This document shows, piece after piece, positions 42,605 through 52,295 of a stretch of 64,000 bases of DNA; within the stretch, counting starts at the first letter, position 1, and each line of letters starts with the position of its first letter. Below the pieces are notes generated by a model. That model searched no databases. It worked only from the letters and a program-made list of their open reading frames with translations, and was not told the origin of the DNA. This DNA is from Carposina sasakii (lineage: Eukaryota; Arthropoda; Insecta; Lepidoptera; Carposinidae), in contig CP053154.1 of NCBI GenBank assembly GCA_014607495.2, positions 15,190,001 through 15,254,000 on the forward strand, written 5' to 3'. The position numbers and the translations under genes were made by a program.

Positions 42605-43222
42605 TTAGCGTTTATGCGCTCGGAGATGGCTTACATTTACATAGCCAATCTTCGCCCTGAACGCCCGCGCACACAGAGGACAGGTTAGTGCGCCATTATT
42701 GTATTATAGATAATGGCAGCAGGAGGACGAGTCTTTAGTTCATCACGTTTAGCGTCAAGGTCAGCTTGACGCTGCTCCTCGAACTCGTGTACTTGCTTTA
42801 TCACCGTCCTGCGCCACTCTGGTCGTTGTGCTGACAAAACTTCCCATTTAGATGGATCTATATTGCATCTCTTCATGTCTTTTCTGAACATCTTTGTATC
42901 TGAGGAGTTGCCCGCCGCGTTTCCGCTTGCCCTCCTCTAGTTCAGAAAAGAAGATGCTCTTAGCCAATCTCTCCTCCGCCATACGAGACACATGACCGCA
43001 CCACCGAAGCTGCCGACGCATTAAGTAGGCCTCAATGGCACTTACATTGGCTCTTCGCAATACTTCGGTATTACGCACTCGGTTGGACCATCTGATTCTC
43101 ATGATGGATCGGAGGCATTTGAGGTGGAATCGATCCAGAGTGCGTATGTGGCGACGGTACATGCACCACGCCTCGGAGGAATATAAGAGATTTGGCAGCA
43201 CAACAGCCATGTACACACTTAT
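42605..43222 (-). pseudogene. RTE-like LINE C-terminal fragment (LINE-C)
   Basis: [80 protein letters not shown] and [19 protein letters not shown], then a frameshift into [20 protein letters not shown], and after another shift a C2H2-type finger CPLCARAFRAKIG...HLRAH near 42670-42610. This tail is common in RTE-like LINEs of invertebrates (often mis-annotated as craniofacial development protein 2-like). RT catalytic region missing, so the copy is truncated. Confidence 0.75.
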
Positions 43223-43239
43223 TTAAGCAACATATAATT

Positions 43240-43400
43240 ACACTCCTTCTTCCTGCCCTGTTCCCAATCATTTGGGGTCGGTGCAATATGTAGGTACTCT
43301 TTTTTCATTCATCCCTATTATCCGTCATCTCGTTATTCTCATGTCTACCTCTTCCTCTATAACCATCTTACTTCGGACACGGCTTAACGCAACATATATT
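43240..43400 (-). repeat. SINE-E1 tail fragment
   Basis: 'CCTTCTTCCTGCCCTGTTCC', 'CAATCATTTGGGGTCGGTGC' is the reverse complement of the E1 tail with several changes. The head is absent and the right limit is uncertain. Confidence 0.5.
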
Positions 43401-43432
43401 TAATGACTTAACACAATTATCTTCATCTTCAT

Positions 43433-43490
43433 AAGCCTATTGCAGTCCATTACTGGACGTAGGCCCCCCCCTGCCATAGGGGGATTTTGT
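43433..43490 (-). repeat. SINE-A 3'-end fragment
   Basis: 'AAGCCTATTGCAGTCCATTA' and 'CTGGACGTAGGCCCCCCCC' match the 3' end of SINE-A on the minus strand; the rest is missing (5' truncation). Confidence 0.75.
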
Positions 43491-44029
43491 TACTAAAAAG
43501 TTCCACTATCTGTTTTTCGGCGGCTCCATCATCAGACCCTCGTTTCCTTTATATTATGTGTAGCTGACCAAAATTCTCTATAAAAATCTAAAAACGGACT
43601 ACTCGTGCCTTTTATATTTGAGGATATCCCTAGATTCCTTAGAGATTCCATCATCAGATGTTATGTTTTATATGTAGGTGATCAAAACGCTCAGTAAAAG
43701 TATAAAAACAGATTACATGTGCCTACAATATTCGAGGATTGCCCTCGATTTCTCCAAGATCCCATCATCAGATCCTGATATGGTGAATATGGGACCAACT
43801 GGAAGTATACCATGACCAACTATAAAAAAAAAATTTGAAATCGGTTCATAAATGACGGAGTTCTGAGGTACACACATAAAAAAAAAAAATAAAAAAAAAA
43901 AAAAAACATACAGACGAATTGATAACCTCTCTTTTTGAAGTCGGTTAATGAGTATCAAATAAATACAAAGTTGTTCCCTATGACCTCACCCGGGTATTCA
44001 GATAACAAAATAAATGGAAGATAGAACAA
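43491..44029. other. Unassigned, with A-rich tract
   Basis: 43870-43906 is a nearly pure A tract followed by 'CATACAGACGAATTGATAAC' and 'CTTTTTGAAGTCGGTTAA', an end found on many arthropod retroelements. 'CCATCATCAGAT' blocks repeat three times between 43525 and 43775, suggesting an internally repetitive retroelement 3' region. Confidence 0.4.
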
Positions 44030-44310
44030 TAGTCTCGGCGGCCAATCTTAACGAAGATTAGCCAACTGTGTAGAAGATATTATAGTGCACAAGTATGTGC
44101 CCAAACACAGCTGTACTCTACTATTCCTTAATTGGCCCTAATAGCCCGAAAGGACACAATGCCCGCAACACCGGAGAGAGATGGCGTAAGACGTACGCTT
44201 TTACGTGATTTTACAACATTAAAATCCGCGCATGAAATAAATTCTGTGGCCTGTGAGAGATCGAACCTATGTCCCCAATTGGGAGATGCACGTCTCCATG
44301 AGCGCTTTAG
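44030..44310 (-). repeat. SINE-E2 copy, diverged
   Basis: 'GGCCAATCTTAACGAAGATT', 'GATATTATAGTGCACAAGTA', 'CAAACACAGCTGTACTC', 'AAATCCGCGCATGAAATAAA' and 'GAGATCGAACCTATG' (B-box complement). More substitutions than other E2 copies. Confidence 0.65.
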
Positions 44311-45204
44311 TAAACAAAATACTATATCATACAAAACATACCCTGTACCGTGCCTTTCACATTTCATAAATATTGCAAAAGTTTTGCAGATTCTGAGTAA
44401 AACAACACTGTAAATGTAACGTGAAACTAACTTCTGTAAATAAAAATATTTTGCCTTATTAACAAAGGAGACTGTTGTTATAAATAAAGGAAGTTGTTTT
44501 TTTTAAAAATAATTTCGAAAAATGAAATAACGCCTCTTTGAACTTCAAAAGGCTGACAAACGATTTCACCTGTTTACAGTAAAACAATGACAACACCACA
44601 AAATCGGAATAAACAAAACTATCACGAACCAGGAGCGGACTCGGGTGGTCCGAAGTTAGATGAAATAACTTCTCGATATGAGACACGTTTTACTTATGAT
44701 ATACTAGCTAATGCGCGCAACTTTACTGCGAGATGGTAAAAAGCACATTTTTACCATTTCGATATGTTTTGAGTTCATTTTGAAATGATTCTTAACTTTG
44801 GAACTCCAACGTTGTTACTAGACTTTAACCACCATAATTTTTGATTCTCTTAGAATTTTTAGTTAATGGATTTACTTAGATTATAATAACTAGGCTGCTT
44901 TTCCACCAGTAGTGTGCTATGTATGCTACAAATGCTATGGATGCGTTTGATATCTGTCAATGAAATCCGTTGTCAATAATAGACGAATTGGGTGGATATT
45001 ACACGCATCTGTAGCAACGTTTGCTGGAAATTTTTGGTAAGAACAGTAAGTTTTAGAGGTAAATACTATAATATTAATGACTTGACTTTTGATTTATCCT
45101 CCTGTGTCCTCTAGATGGGGCAGAGGGCCTCCACAGATTTCATTAATCTCTAATTTTCAATAATCCTTTAGTAATTCGAACTCAGACACCATTTTCAAAT
45201 TACG
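44311..45204. other. Unassigned AT-rich stretch
   Basis: No gene or element seen. Confidence 0.35.
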
Positions 45205-45284
45205 CAATGAACATACAGACAGTTCAATGAACATACAGACAGTTCAATGAACATACAGACAGTTCAATGAACATACAGACAGTT
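45205..45284. repeat. Minisatellite, four exact 20-bp copies
   Basis: CAATGAACATACAGACAGTT repeated four times without a mismatch. Confidence 0.97.
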
Positions 45285-45612
45285 CAAACAAGTTTAACAC
45301 TAGATGAAGTATGTTAGTGTAGAGATGTTGTATGATGCTGGTCGATAAACAAGGCTGAGATATTGATATGTGAAATGTTGGGACGAATGCAAATAGATGT
45401 AGTTTGCCCTTATGGCAAACTGTGCGGTTTGAAAATATTACGATATTTCGGCAATACGGTTTGTTTATTAAGATTCGTGACTTCCAAAGAGCCTTCTTTC
45501 AGCCTATTTTAAGTTCCACGTGGTCCTTACCTCAGTCCTCTACCTCCGCATATAATATATATCTATATATTTAAAGCCATGTACCTATTTAAACTTTTAA
45601 CCGGGTTTTAAA
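45285..45612. other. Unassigned stretch
   Basis: Nothing recognised; precedes the tandem array. Confidence 0.35.
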
Positions 45613-45866
45613 CGGGTGAGGAAATTTTTTCCATTTCTTTATTAATAATTTTATAATAATATATCTTGACTAAGATAAATTTATAAAACACTTATCCATT
45701 AATATAATCCGTTAGGATATGGTTGATCGTTTCATCTTTAAACATTGTGCTGAGGGATTCAGCTTTGTTTGCCGAGATTTGGCTAGTGTATAGCTATCGG
45801 GATGAAAAATAACGTTGCCAATATGTAATTTAGAAAGAGATGGTAAAATTCGTCATCCGAGTAATT

Positions 45867-45939
45867 GACCCGGTGGCTTAGTGGTTAGAGCACTGACACG
45901 CGGAATGCAGGGGTCGTGGGTTCGATTCCCACCCGGGTG
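45867..45939 (+). ncRNA. tRNA-like cassette, unit 1
   Basis: 73 nt. Acceptor GACCCGG/CCGGGTG (six of seven pairs, G1:G72 mismatch), D arm GCTT/GAGC with A box TGGCTTAGTGG, T arm GTGGG-TTCGATT-CCCAC with B box GGTTCGATTCC. The anticodon arm does not fold normally: CTGACACGCGGAATGCAG gives only CTG/CAG plus a bulge, and one nucleotide more than a standard tRNA. No anticodon can be assigned, so I treat it as a tRNA-like RNA gene or pseudogene. T6 terminator begins 6 nt after the end. Confidence 0.7.
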
Positions 45940-46190
45940 AGGAATTTTTTCCATTTCTTTATTAATAATTTTATAATATATAATATCTTGACTAAGATAA
46001 ATTTATAAAAACACTTATCCATTAATATAATCCGTTAGGATATGGTTGATCGTTTCATCTTTAAACATTGTGCTGAGGGATTCAGCTTTGTTTGCCGAGA
46101 TTTGGCTAGTGTATAGCTATCGGGATGAAAAATAACGTTGCCAATATGTAATTTAGAAAAGAGATGGTAAAATTCGTCATCCGAGTAATT

Positions 46191-46263
46191 GACCCGGTGG
46201 CTTAGTGGTTAGAGCACTGACACGCGGAATGCAGGGGTCGTGGGTTCGATTCCCACCCGGGTG
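46191..46263 (+). ncRNA. tRNA-like cassette, unit 2
   Basis: Identical to unit 1 over all 73 nt by eye, including the T6 run after GAGGAA. Confidence 0.7.
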
Positions 46264-46513
46264 AGGAATTTTTTCCATTTCTTTATTAATAATTTATAAT
46301 ATATAATATTCTGACTAAGATAAATTTATAAAAACACTTATCCATTAATATAATCCGTTAGGATATGGTTGATCGTTTCATCTTTAAACATTGTGCTGAG
46401 GGATTCAGCTTTGTTGCCGAGATTTGGCTAGTGTATAGCTATCGGGATGAAAAATAACGTTGCCAATATGTAATTTAGAAAAGAGATGGTAAAATTCCGT
46501 CATCCGAGTAATT

Positions 46514-46585
46514 GACCCGGTGGCTTAGTGGTTAGAGCACTGACACGCGGAATGCAGGGGTCGTGGGTTCGATTCCCCCCGGGTG
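46514..46585 (+). ncRNA. tRNA-like cassette, unit 3 (1-nt deletion)
   Basis: The A between T stem and acceptor is missing (CCCACCC reads CCCCCC). The spacer also has an extra C (AATTCCGTC). Confidence 0.65.
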
Positions 46586-46834
46586 AGGAATTTTTTCCAT
46601 TTCTTTATTAATAATTTTATATATATAATATCTTGACTAAGATAAATTTAAAAAACACTTATCCATTAATATAATCCGTTAGGATATGGTTGATCGTTTC
46701 ATCTTTAAACATTGTGCTGAGGGATTCAGCTTTGTTTGCCGAGATTTGGCTAGTGTATAGCTATCGGGATGAAAAATAACGTTGCCAATATGTAATTTAG
46801 AAAAGAGATGGTAAAATTCGTCATCCGAGTAATT

Positions 46835-46907
46835 GACCCGGTGGCTTAGTGGTTAGAGCACTGACACGCGGAATGCAGGGGTCGTGGGTTCGATTCCCAC
46901 CCGGGTG
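46835..46907 (+). ncRNA. tRNA-like cassette, unit 4
   Basis: Matches unit 1; the downstream terminator run is T8 rather than T6. Confidence 0.7.
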
Positions 46908-47162
46908 AGGAATTTTTTTTCCATTTCTTTATTAATAATTTTATAATATATAATATCTTGACTAAGATAAATTTATAAAAACACTTATCCATTAATATAA
47001 TCCGTTAGGATATGGTTTGATCGTTTTCATCTTTAAACATTGTGCTGAGGGATTCAGCTTTGTTTGCCGAGATTTGGCTAGTGTATAGCTATCGGGATGA
47101 AAAATAACGTTGCCAATATGTAATTTAGAAAAGAGATGGTAAAATTCGTCATCCGAGTAATT

Positions 47163-47234
47163 GACCCGGTGGCTTAGTGGTTAGAGCACTGACACGCGGA
47201 ATGCAGGGGTCGTGGGTTCGATTCCACCCGGGTG
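47163..47234 (+). ncRNA. tRNA-like cassette, unit 5 (1-nt deletion)
   Basis: One C lost in the T stem 3' strand (TTCCACCCGGG). The preceding spacer is the longest, with extra T residues in GGTTTGATCG and CGTTTTCATC. Confidence 0.65.
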
Positions 47235-47486
47235 AGGAATTTTTTCCATTTCTTTATTAATAATTTTATAATATAATAATATCTTGACTAAGATAAATTT
47301 ATAAAAACACTTATCCATTAATATAATCCGTTAGGATATGGTTGATCGTTTCATCTTTAAACATTGTGCTGAGGGATTCAGCTTTGTTTGCCGAGATTTG
47401 GCTAGTGTATAGCTATCGGGATGAAAAATAACGTTGCCAATATGTAATTTAGAAAAGAGATGGTAAAATTCGTCATCCGAGTAATT

Positions 47487-47558
47487 GACCCGGTGGCTTA
47501 GTGGTTAGAGCACTGACACGCGGAATGCAGGGGTCGTGGGTTCGATTCCCACCCGGTG
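47487..47558 (+). ncRNA. tRNA-like cassette, unit 6 (1-nt deletion)
   Basis: One G lost in the acceptor 3' strand (CCCGGTGAGG). Confidence 0.65.
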
Positions 47559-47808
47559 AGGAATTTTTTCCATTTCTTTATTAATAATTTTATAATATAT
47601 AATATCTTGACTAAGATAAATTTATAAAAACACTTATCCATTAATATAATCCGTTAGGATATGGTTGATCGTTTCATCTTTAAACATTGTGCTGAGGGAT
47701 TCAGCTTTGTTTGCCGAGATTTGGCTAGTGTATAGCTATCGGGATGAAAAATAACGTTGCCATATGTAATTTAGAAAAGAGATGGTAAAATTCGTCATCC
47801 GAGTAATT

Positions 47809-47881
47809 GACCCGGTGGCTTAGTGGTTAGAGCACTGACACGCGGAATGCAGGGGTCGTGGGTTCGATTCCCACCCGGGTG
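47809..47881 (+). ncRNA. tRNA-like cassette, unit 7
   Basis: Cassette matches unit 1; upstream spacer has lost one A (GCCATATG). Confidence 0.7.
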
Positions 47882-48131
47882 AGGAATTTTTTCCATTTCT
47901 TTATTAATAATTTTATAATATAAATATCTTGACTAAGATAAATTTATAAAAACACTTATCCATTAATATAATCCGTTAGGATATGGTTGATCGTTTCATC
48001 TTTAAACATTGTGCTGAGGGATTCAGCTTTGTTTGCCGAGATTTGGCTAGTGTATAGCTATCGGGATGAAAAATAACGTTGCCAATATGTAATTTAGAAA
48101 AGAGATGGTAAAATTCGTCATCCGAGTAATT

Positions 48132-48204
48132 GACCCGGTGGCTTAGTGGTTAGAGCACTGACACGCGGAATGCAGGGGTCGTGGGTTCGATTCCCACCCG
48201 GGTG
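48132..48204 (+). ncRNA. tRNA-like cassette, unit 8
   Basis: Matches unit 1; preceding AT-run is two bases shorter (TATAAATATC). Confidence 0.7.
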
Positions 48205-48455
48205 AGGAATTTTTTCCATTTCTTTATTAATAATTTTATAATATATAATATCTTGACTAAGATAAATTTATAAAAACACTTATCCATTAATATAATCCGT
48301 TAGGATATGGTTGATCGTTTCATCTTTAAACATTGTGCTGAGGGATTCAGCTTTGTTTGCCGAGATTTGGCTAGTGTATAGCTATCGGGATGAAAAATAA
48401 CGTTGCCAATATGTAATTTAGAAAAGAGATGGTAAAATTCGTCATCCGAGTAATT

Positions 48456-48527
48456 GACCCGGTGGCTTAGTGGTTAGAGCCTGACACGCGGAATGCAGGG
48501 GTCGTGGGTTCGATTCCCACCCGGGTG
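48456..48527 (+). ncRNA. tRNA-like cassette, unit 9 (1-nt deletion)
   Basis: The A at position 26 is missing (GAGCCTGAC). Last cassette: after its 3' flank 'CTTTATTAATAATTTTATAA' the sequence leaves the repeat at about 48563. Confidence 0.65.
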
Positions 48528-48563
48528 AGGAATTTTTTCCATTTCTTTATTAATAATTTTATA

Positions 48564-49755
48564 AATCTATTGATTTAATACCTTACAATATTTTGCTAAT
48601 AATTGCAAGCACTTACCGCAATATAAAATCATAAAATTTTACTGCCAAACCGGAGACATTCCGCACTTAGTATCCACCGAAACGGCTGAAGACATGGGTT
48701 TCTTTAAGTTCACCGGCAATATAATATTTTTATCGCAGCCATTGTTGTCCCCACAAAGAGCTCATTTAAACGCACAAAAGGATACGCAATTATCGCTGGG
48801 GATTCTTTTCGAGCCATTAATTTGAGTCGGAAGGACATGAGGCCCTTTCATTGGGAGCGCGACGTTATTTTCGAAATAATAGCCCCCTCGACAGTGCCGA
48901 AACAATACCGATAGCTTTTAAAATAGTGCGCTTATGTTTGCATTGTAGGTAGTTAGTATTAGGGGCATTAATATTATAAAATGTTTGTGACAGAATACTT
49001 CCTCTAATGTAAATATTTTATTTTATTCTTTGTTATGTTACTGTCTCAAATAAAGCTTTTTCATTCATTCATTCAAAAATCCTAACTTATAAACAAGAAC
49101 AAGCTTGTTTGTTACCTCTTCACGCTTTATTTACTATGTCAATCTTTTAAAAAAATTGCATTTTTATAGTTGGGAGAACGGAGAAGGACAGTCCAAGCCA
49201 ATTTAATGTTTGATAGATATTTAAAAAGTTTTAATAAATTTTCATTATAATAAAATCTAGATAACTTGTATCTGACTACAGCTCTAAATAAAAATAAATT
49301 TATTTACTACTGAATATAACCAATTAGTACGTCTATTAGTAATAATTATCTTATTTCTTAAATCTCCCAACAAATTTATTTCTAAAAACAAACCGGAGTA
49401 TTTAACAACGAAGTATTTAAGAACGCCTGAACTAATTTTATTTCGGTGTTCTGAATTCTTGAAATAACTTCTCGAAACGTCTGTGGTTTTTTACCCCTTA
49501 AGGGACTGTAATGTCGGGGTTATAGCGCCCTTGAACTTGGCAATACTGCGGATTTATCGCACTTGGGGGAAGCTCTATAAGAGTGATAAAGACAGACTTA
49601 ACTTATGTTTGAGCACAGTTTTTGTGCTGAATCAAGATTGATGGATTTATGGATTATCATCACGTTTCGGTGCATTTGTGATTATTCTAAAGACGAATGG
49701 ATAAGGACCGAAATAAAAAAAAGACAGGTAGAATTTAGCGCATATAAATTATAAT
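48564..49755. other. Unassigned, with a LINE-type tail at 49015-49078
   Basis: 'ATGTTACTGTCTCAAATAAA' followed by GCTTTTTCATTCATTCATTC resembles a LINE 3' end with (ATTC)n tail. The rest is unassigned. Confidence 0.4.
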
Positions 49756-49761
49756 TACTAT

Positions 49762-50030
49762 TCTATGCTGCTCTGGGAGTGAAAAAAAAACGTATAATAC
49801 TACAGCTGCTTCTCTTCCCGGGCATACTGTACAAGTCAGTAGAGGGACAAGAGGGTCTTGGTGTTTTGTAGGCGATGGGCTGACCGCCTGTTACTACTAA
49901 CCGAACTTGTACATCTCAACTATACCCTCAAAATTGGTCAGAAGTGGCACCATGTAGTTCTGTCGGCCCTTGGTGCTCTGCCTTCCTCATAAGGGATAAA
50001 GGCGTGATTATATGTATGTATGTATGTAAA
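49762..50030 (+). repeat. SINE-C copy, near full length
   Basis: 'CTATGCTGCTCTGGGAGTG' to 'AAGGGATAAAGGCGTGATTA' and a (TATG)n tail. Useful as the uninterrupted reference for the copy split at 23910. Confidence 0.85.
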
Positions 50031-50045
50031 TTATAATTGGATTGG

Positions 50046-50312
50046 AAGCGGTGATAGCGTAATGGTTAAGACGTGCGCCTTTCAGTCGGGAGGCGTGAGT
50101 TCGATACCAGTCACGGGCCTGTACCACTGAATTTATTTCATGTACGGATTTTTCTAAAAATTGTCACTTAGCTATACCCGAGAAGGGCTGGCGTCAGGCA
50201 GGCAGCCGGCCGTAAAACAAATGCTAAAATTTTAGCAATATGAGTTTCGAAAGAAACCATATTGCGCCGACCCCATAAATAATGGAATAAGGGCATGAAG
50301 ATGATGATTATT
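50046..50312 (+). repeat. SINE-E1 copy with intact A and B boxes
   Basis: 'AGCGGTGATAGCGTAATGGT' and 'GTGAGTTCGATACCAGTC', then 'ATTTATTTCATGTACGG', 'GGCAGGCAGCCGGCCGTAA', 'ATTGCGCCGACCCCATAAAT' and a (GAT)n tail. Confidence 0.8.
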
Positions 50313-51365
50313 ACATCCAAAAAAACAAGTATATTAATTTAAAATTATATTAATACATCTAGTATGTACCTACTTACCGCTATTCCGTAACGCTATTGCA
50401 AGGACGACGGACTGCGTCTGCAAGAAATAATATTTTACTTACAAATATTGAAGGATTTTGAGTGAAATTAGTTTCTTCATTCAGAATACGATAAAATAGT
50501 TAAATTTTAAATATGATTCGTATGGACCTAGGTAAATCTATTTAAAAAACATTTAGGTATACTTTTAAACTAGAACAGAAAGCCATAATTCCAATATTCC
50601 CGATAGTTTTCCCCGGGTTGTTGCCAGAGCAAACACACCGAACACTTACGTGTATTTGCTCCAACGATGTAGGGGGGTATTTACTTCTCACCTCTAACGG
50701 CACCTTTAGTCTACAAGTTTTGTTTATTTTCTACTATCTCCACCTCTGTGACTACAGAAAAATACATAATCCTGTTTATCTTTTGGGATTGTACTGCATT
50801 TTTCTTCCCCAAATAGTCAACCGTACTCGTATTATGAAAGGACATTATCTTACAGGCAGGTAGTGTAACTTTTATCATGATATCAATATAAGTATAGTCG
50901 AACAAGCCAATCGTCTTATCAGCAACAGCTGATAATATTAATGTTGTAAGGGTTAAAAATAATTTGTGCTGTGGAAAAGTAATTAATGATCCGAGTTGTG
51001 GCAAGCAAACTTGTAAATACAGGTATATAAAAATAAAACTTAATTTATATACATAAAAGAGAAGATTTATTAAATAATATAAAACAAAGATGAATATGAA
51101 TAAAAGCTTAACTTATCAAAAAAAAATTTAATGCGGTATAATTTAATTCTATTTGTATAAATTATTTCTCAGTTATAGAATTATTATTTAACAGGGCGTG
51201 TGCACCAGTTAACTCCGTGGAAACCACTGCACGTATCAGTTACAGGCGAATTATATCTAGCATTTTACAGAGCTGCTATCAAAACAGTCTTGTCCTCCCA
51301 ACTTTGAATACATATTGCTTATATATTGAAAGTAACAATAAAAAAAAATTATGATAAGCATACTA
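50313..51365. other. Unassigned AT-rich stretch
   Basis: Short opposite-strand ORFs at 50618-51004 lack any domain; no gene called. Confidence 0.35.
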
Positions 51366-51545
51366 CCAGGGTCTTGGTGTTTTGTAGGCGATGGGCTGAC
51401 CACCTGTCACTACTAACCGAACTTGTATTGTACATCTCAACTATACCCTCAAAATTGGTCAGAAGTGGCACCATGTGGTTCTATCGGCCCTTGGTGCTCT
51501 GCCTACCCCGTAAGGGATAAAGGCGTGATTATATATATGTATGTG
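51366..51545 (+). repeat. SINE-C copy, 5'-truncated
   Basis: Begins at 'CAGGGTCTTGGTGTTTTGTA' and keeps everything to the (TATG)n tail. Confidence 0.85.
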
Positions 51546-51593
51546 TGTACACTTACTACATAATAGTGTCGCGTGTATTTAACACACAGATGT

Positions 51594-51700
51594 GTTTCCA
51601 AAAATAAGAAACCCAGAACTTAGGGATTGCAAAGGTGATCCTACAGCTATGTTTAGCATAGCGGAGCCAGCTCTAGTAGCATGACCTGCGAAACACTATA
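51594..51700 (-). repeat. Repeat D-like fragment
   Basis: 'GATCCTACAGCTATGTTTAG' and 'CATAGCGGAGCCAG' resemble the D block at 58275-58310; 'AGCATGACCTGCGAAACAC' follows, as in the hairpin at 24881. Confidence 0.4.
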
Positions 51701-52239
51701 ATAAACCGATTTATCGACATTTAGCCTGTCAAAATACGATAAATATAGCCGCCATGTTGAATTTTGTATAGTGTTACAGTTTACAGTCAGCACCACATTA
51801 AACATATGAATATATAGCGTACCTTATAATATTAATTATTATTACTATATAAAGTCAATTGATTAAGGGCTATATTTTATAAAAGTAGTTATTATAACTC
51901 CTGCAATATTGTTCTGGGAGGTTGCGATGGTTGTATAAATAGTAGGGTAGAAACTAAACAGTGTCAGTTTATTCTTGACTATTGAGCTTGTAAGACGTTA
52001 CTCTGTCCAATTGCAGTTTGAAATAAACTACTTCCGTTTGTATTTAAAAATGTTAATCGTATTGTTAAATTAGTTACTGAAATAACAAATAAGATAAACA
52101 GTGTAATTTAAGTGATATGGTGCTGCTTTTCTCGAATATAATACTGCCAAAGGCAGCTTACTATAGATATATTATAAATTTTTTAATAATTATTAATATA
52201 GATATACTAAATCTGGCCATAATTTTAACATTAAGGATA
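51701..52239. other. Unassigned AT-rich stretch
   Basis: Nothing recognised. Confidence 0.35.
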
Positions 52240-52295
52240 ACTCCCACTCGGGTGAGGATTTTTTTCCTTTTCTTTATTAATAATTTTATAATTAA
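52240..52295 (+). repeat. tRNA-like cassette 3' fragment
   Basis: 'ACTCCCACTCGGGTGAGGAT', a T7 run, 'CCTTTTCTTTATTAATAATT': only the end of the T arm, acceptor 3' side and flank survive. Its ACTCGG variant resembles the inverted flank of the array units. Confidence 0.7.

Larger units (their letters stand above)
45613..48563 (+). repeat. Tandem array of ~323-bp units each with a tRNA-like cassette
   Basis: Nine tRNA-like cassettes recur at starts 45867, 46191, 46514, 46835, 47163, 47487, 47809, 48132 and 48456 (spacing 321-328). The array begins inside a cassette at '...CGGGTGAGG' (45613) and ends just after the last cassette's 3' flank. Spacer blocks include 'CTTATCCATTAATATAATCC', 'GTTAGGATATGGTTGATCG', 'AACATTGTGCTGAGGGATTC' and 'AGCTATCGGGATGAAAAATA'. 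Units differ almost only by single-base indels, which suggests very recent amplification. Each unit has Pol III A and B boxes and a T-run just after the cassette. Confidence 0.95.

Noticed and set aside
43035..43286. ORFs overlapping 42848-43216
   Set aside because: Antisense and shifted-frame shadows of the RTE-like LINE fragment.
45867..48527. Nine functional tRNA genes for one amino acid
   Set aside because: The anticodon arm does not form a 5-bp stem and 7-nt loop, the acceptor has a mismatch at position 1, and no anticodon is identifiable. Treated as tRNA-like cassettes.
45613..48563. CRISPR-like array
   Set aside because: The whole ~323-bp unit is repeated with no unique spacers; eukaryotic context.
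49050..49078. Telomeric-type repeat
   Set aside because: The unit is ATTC, not TTAGG, and it ends a LINE-like 3' sequence.
50618..51004. Opposing 81- and 97-codon ORFs
   Set aside because: No domain, AT-rich, overlapping on both strands; nothing distinguishes them from chance.
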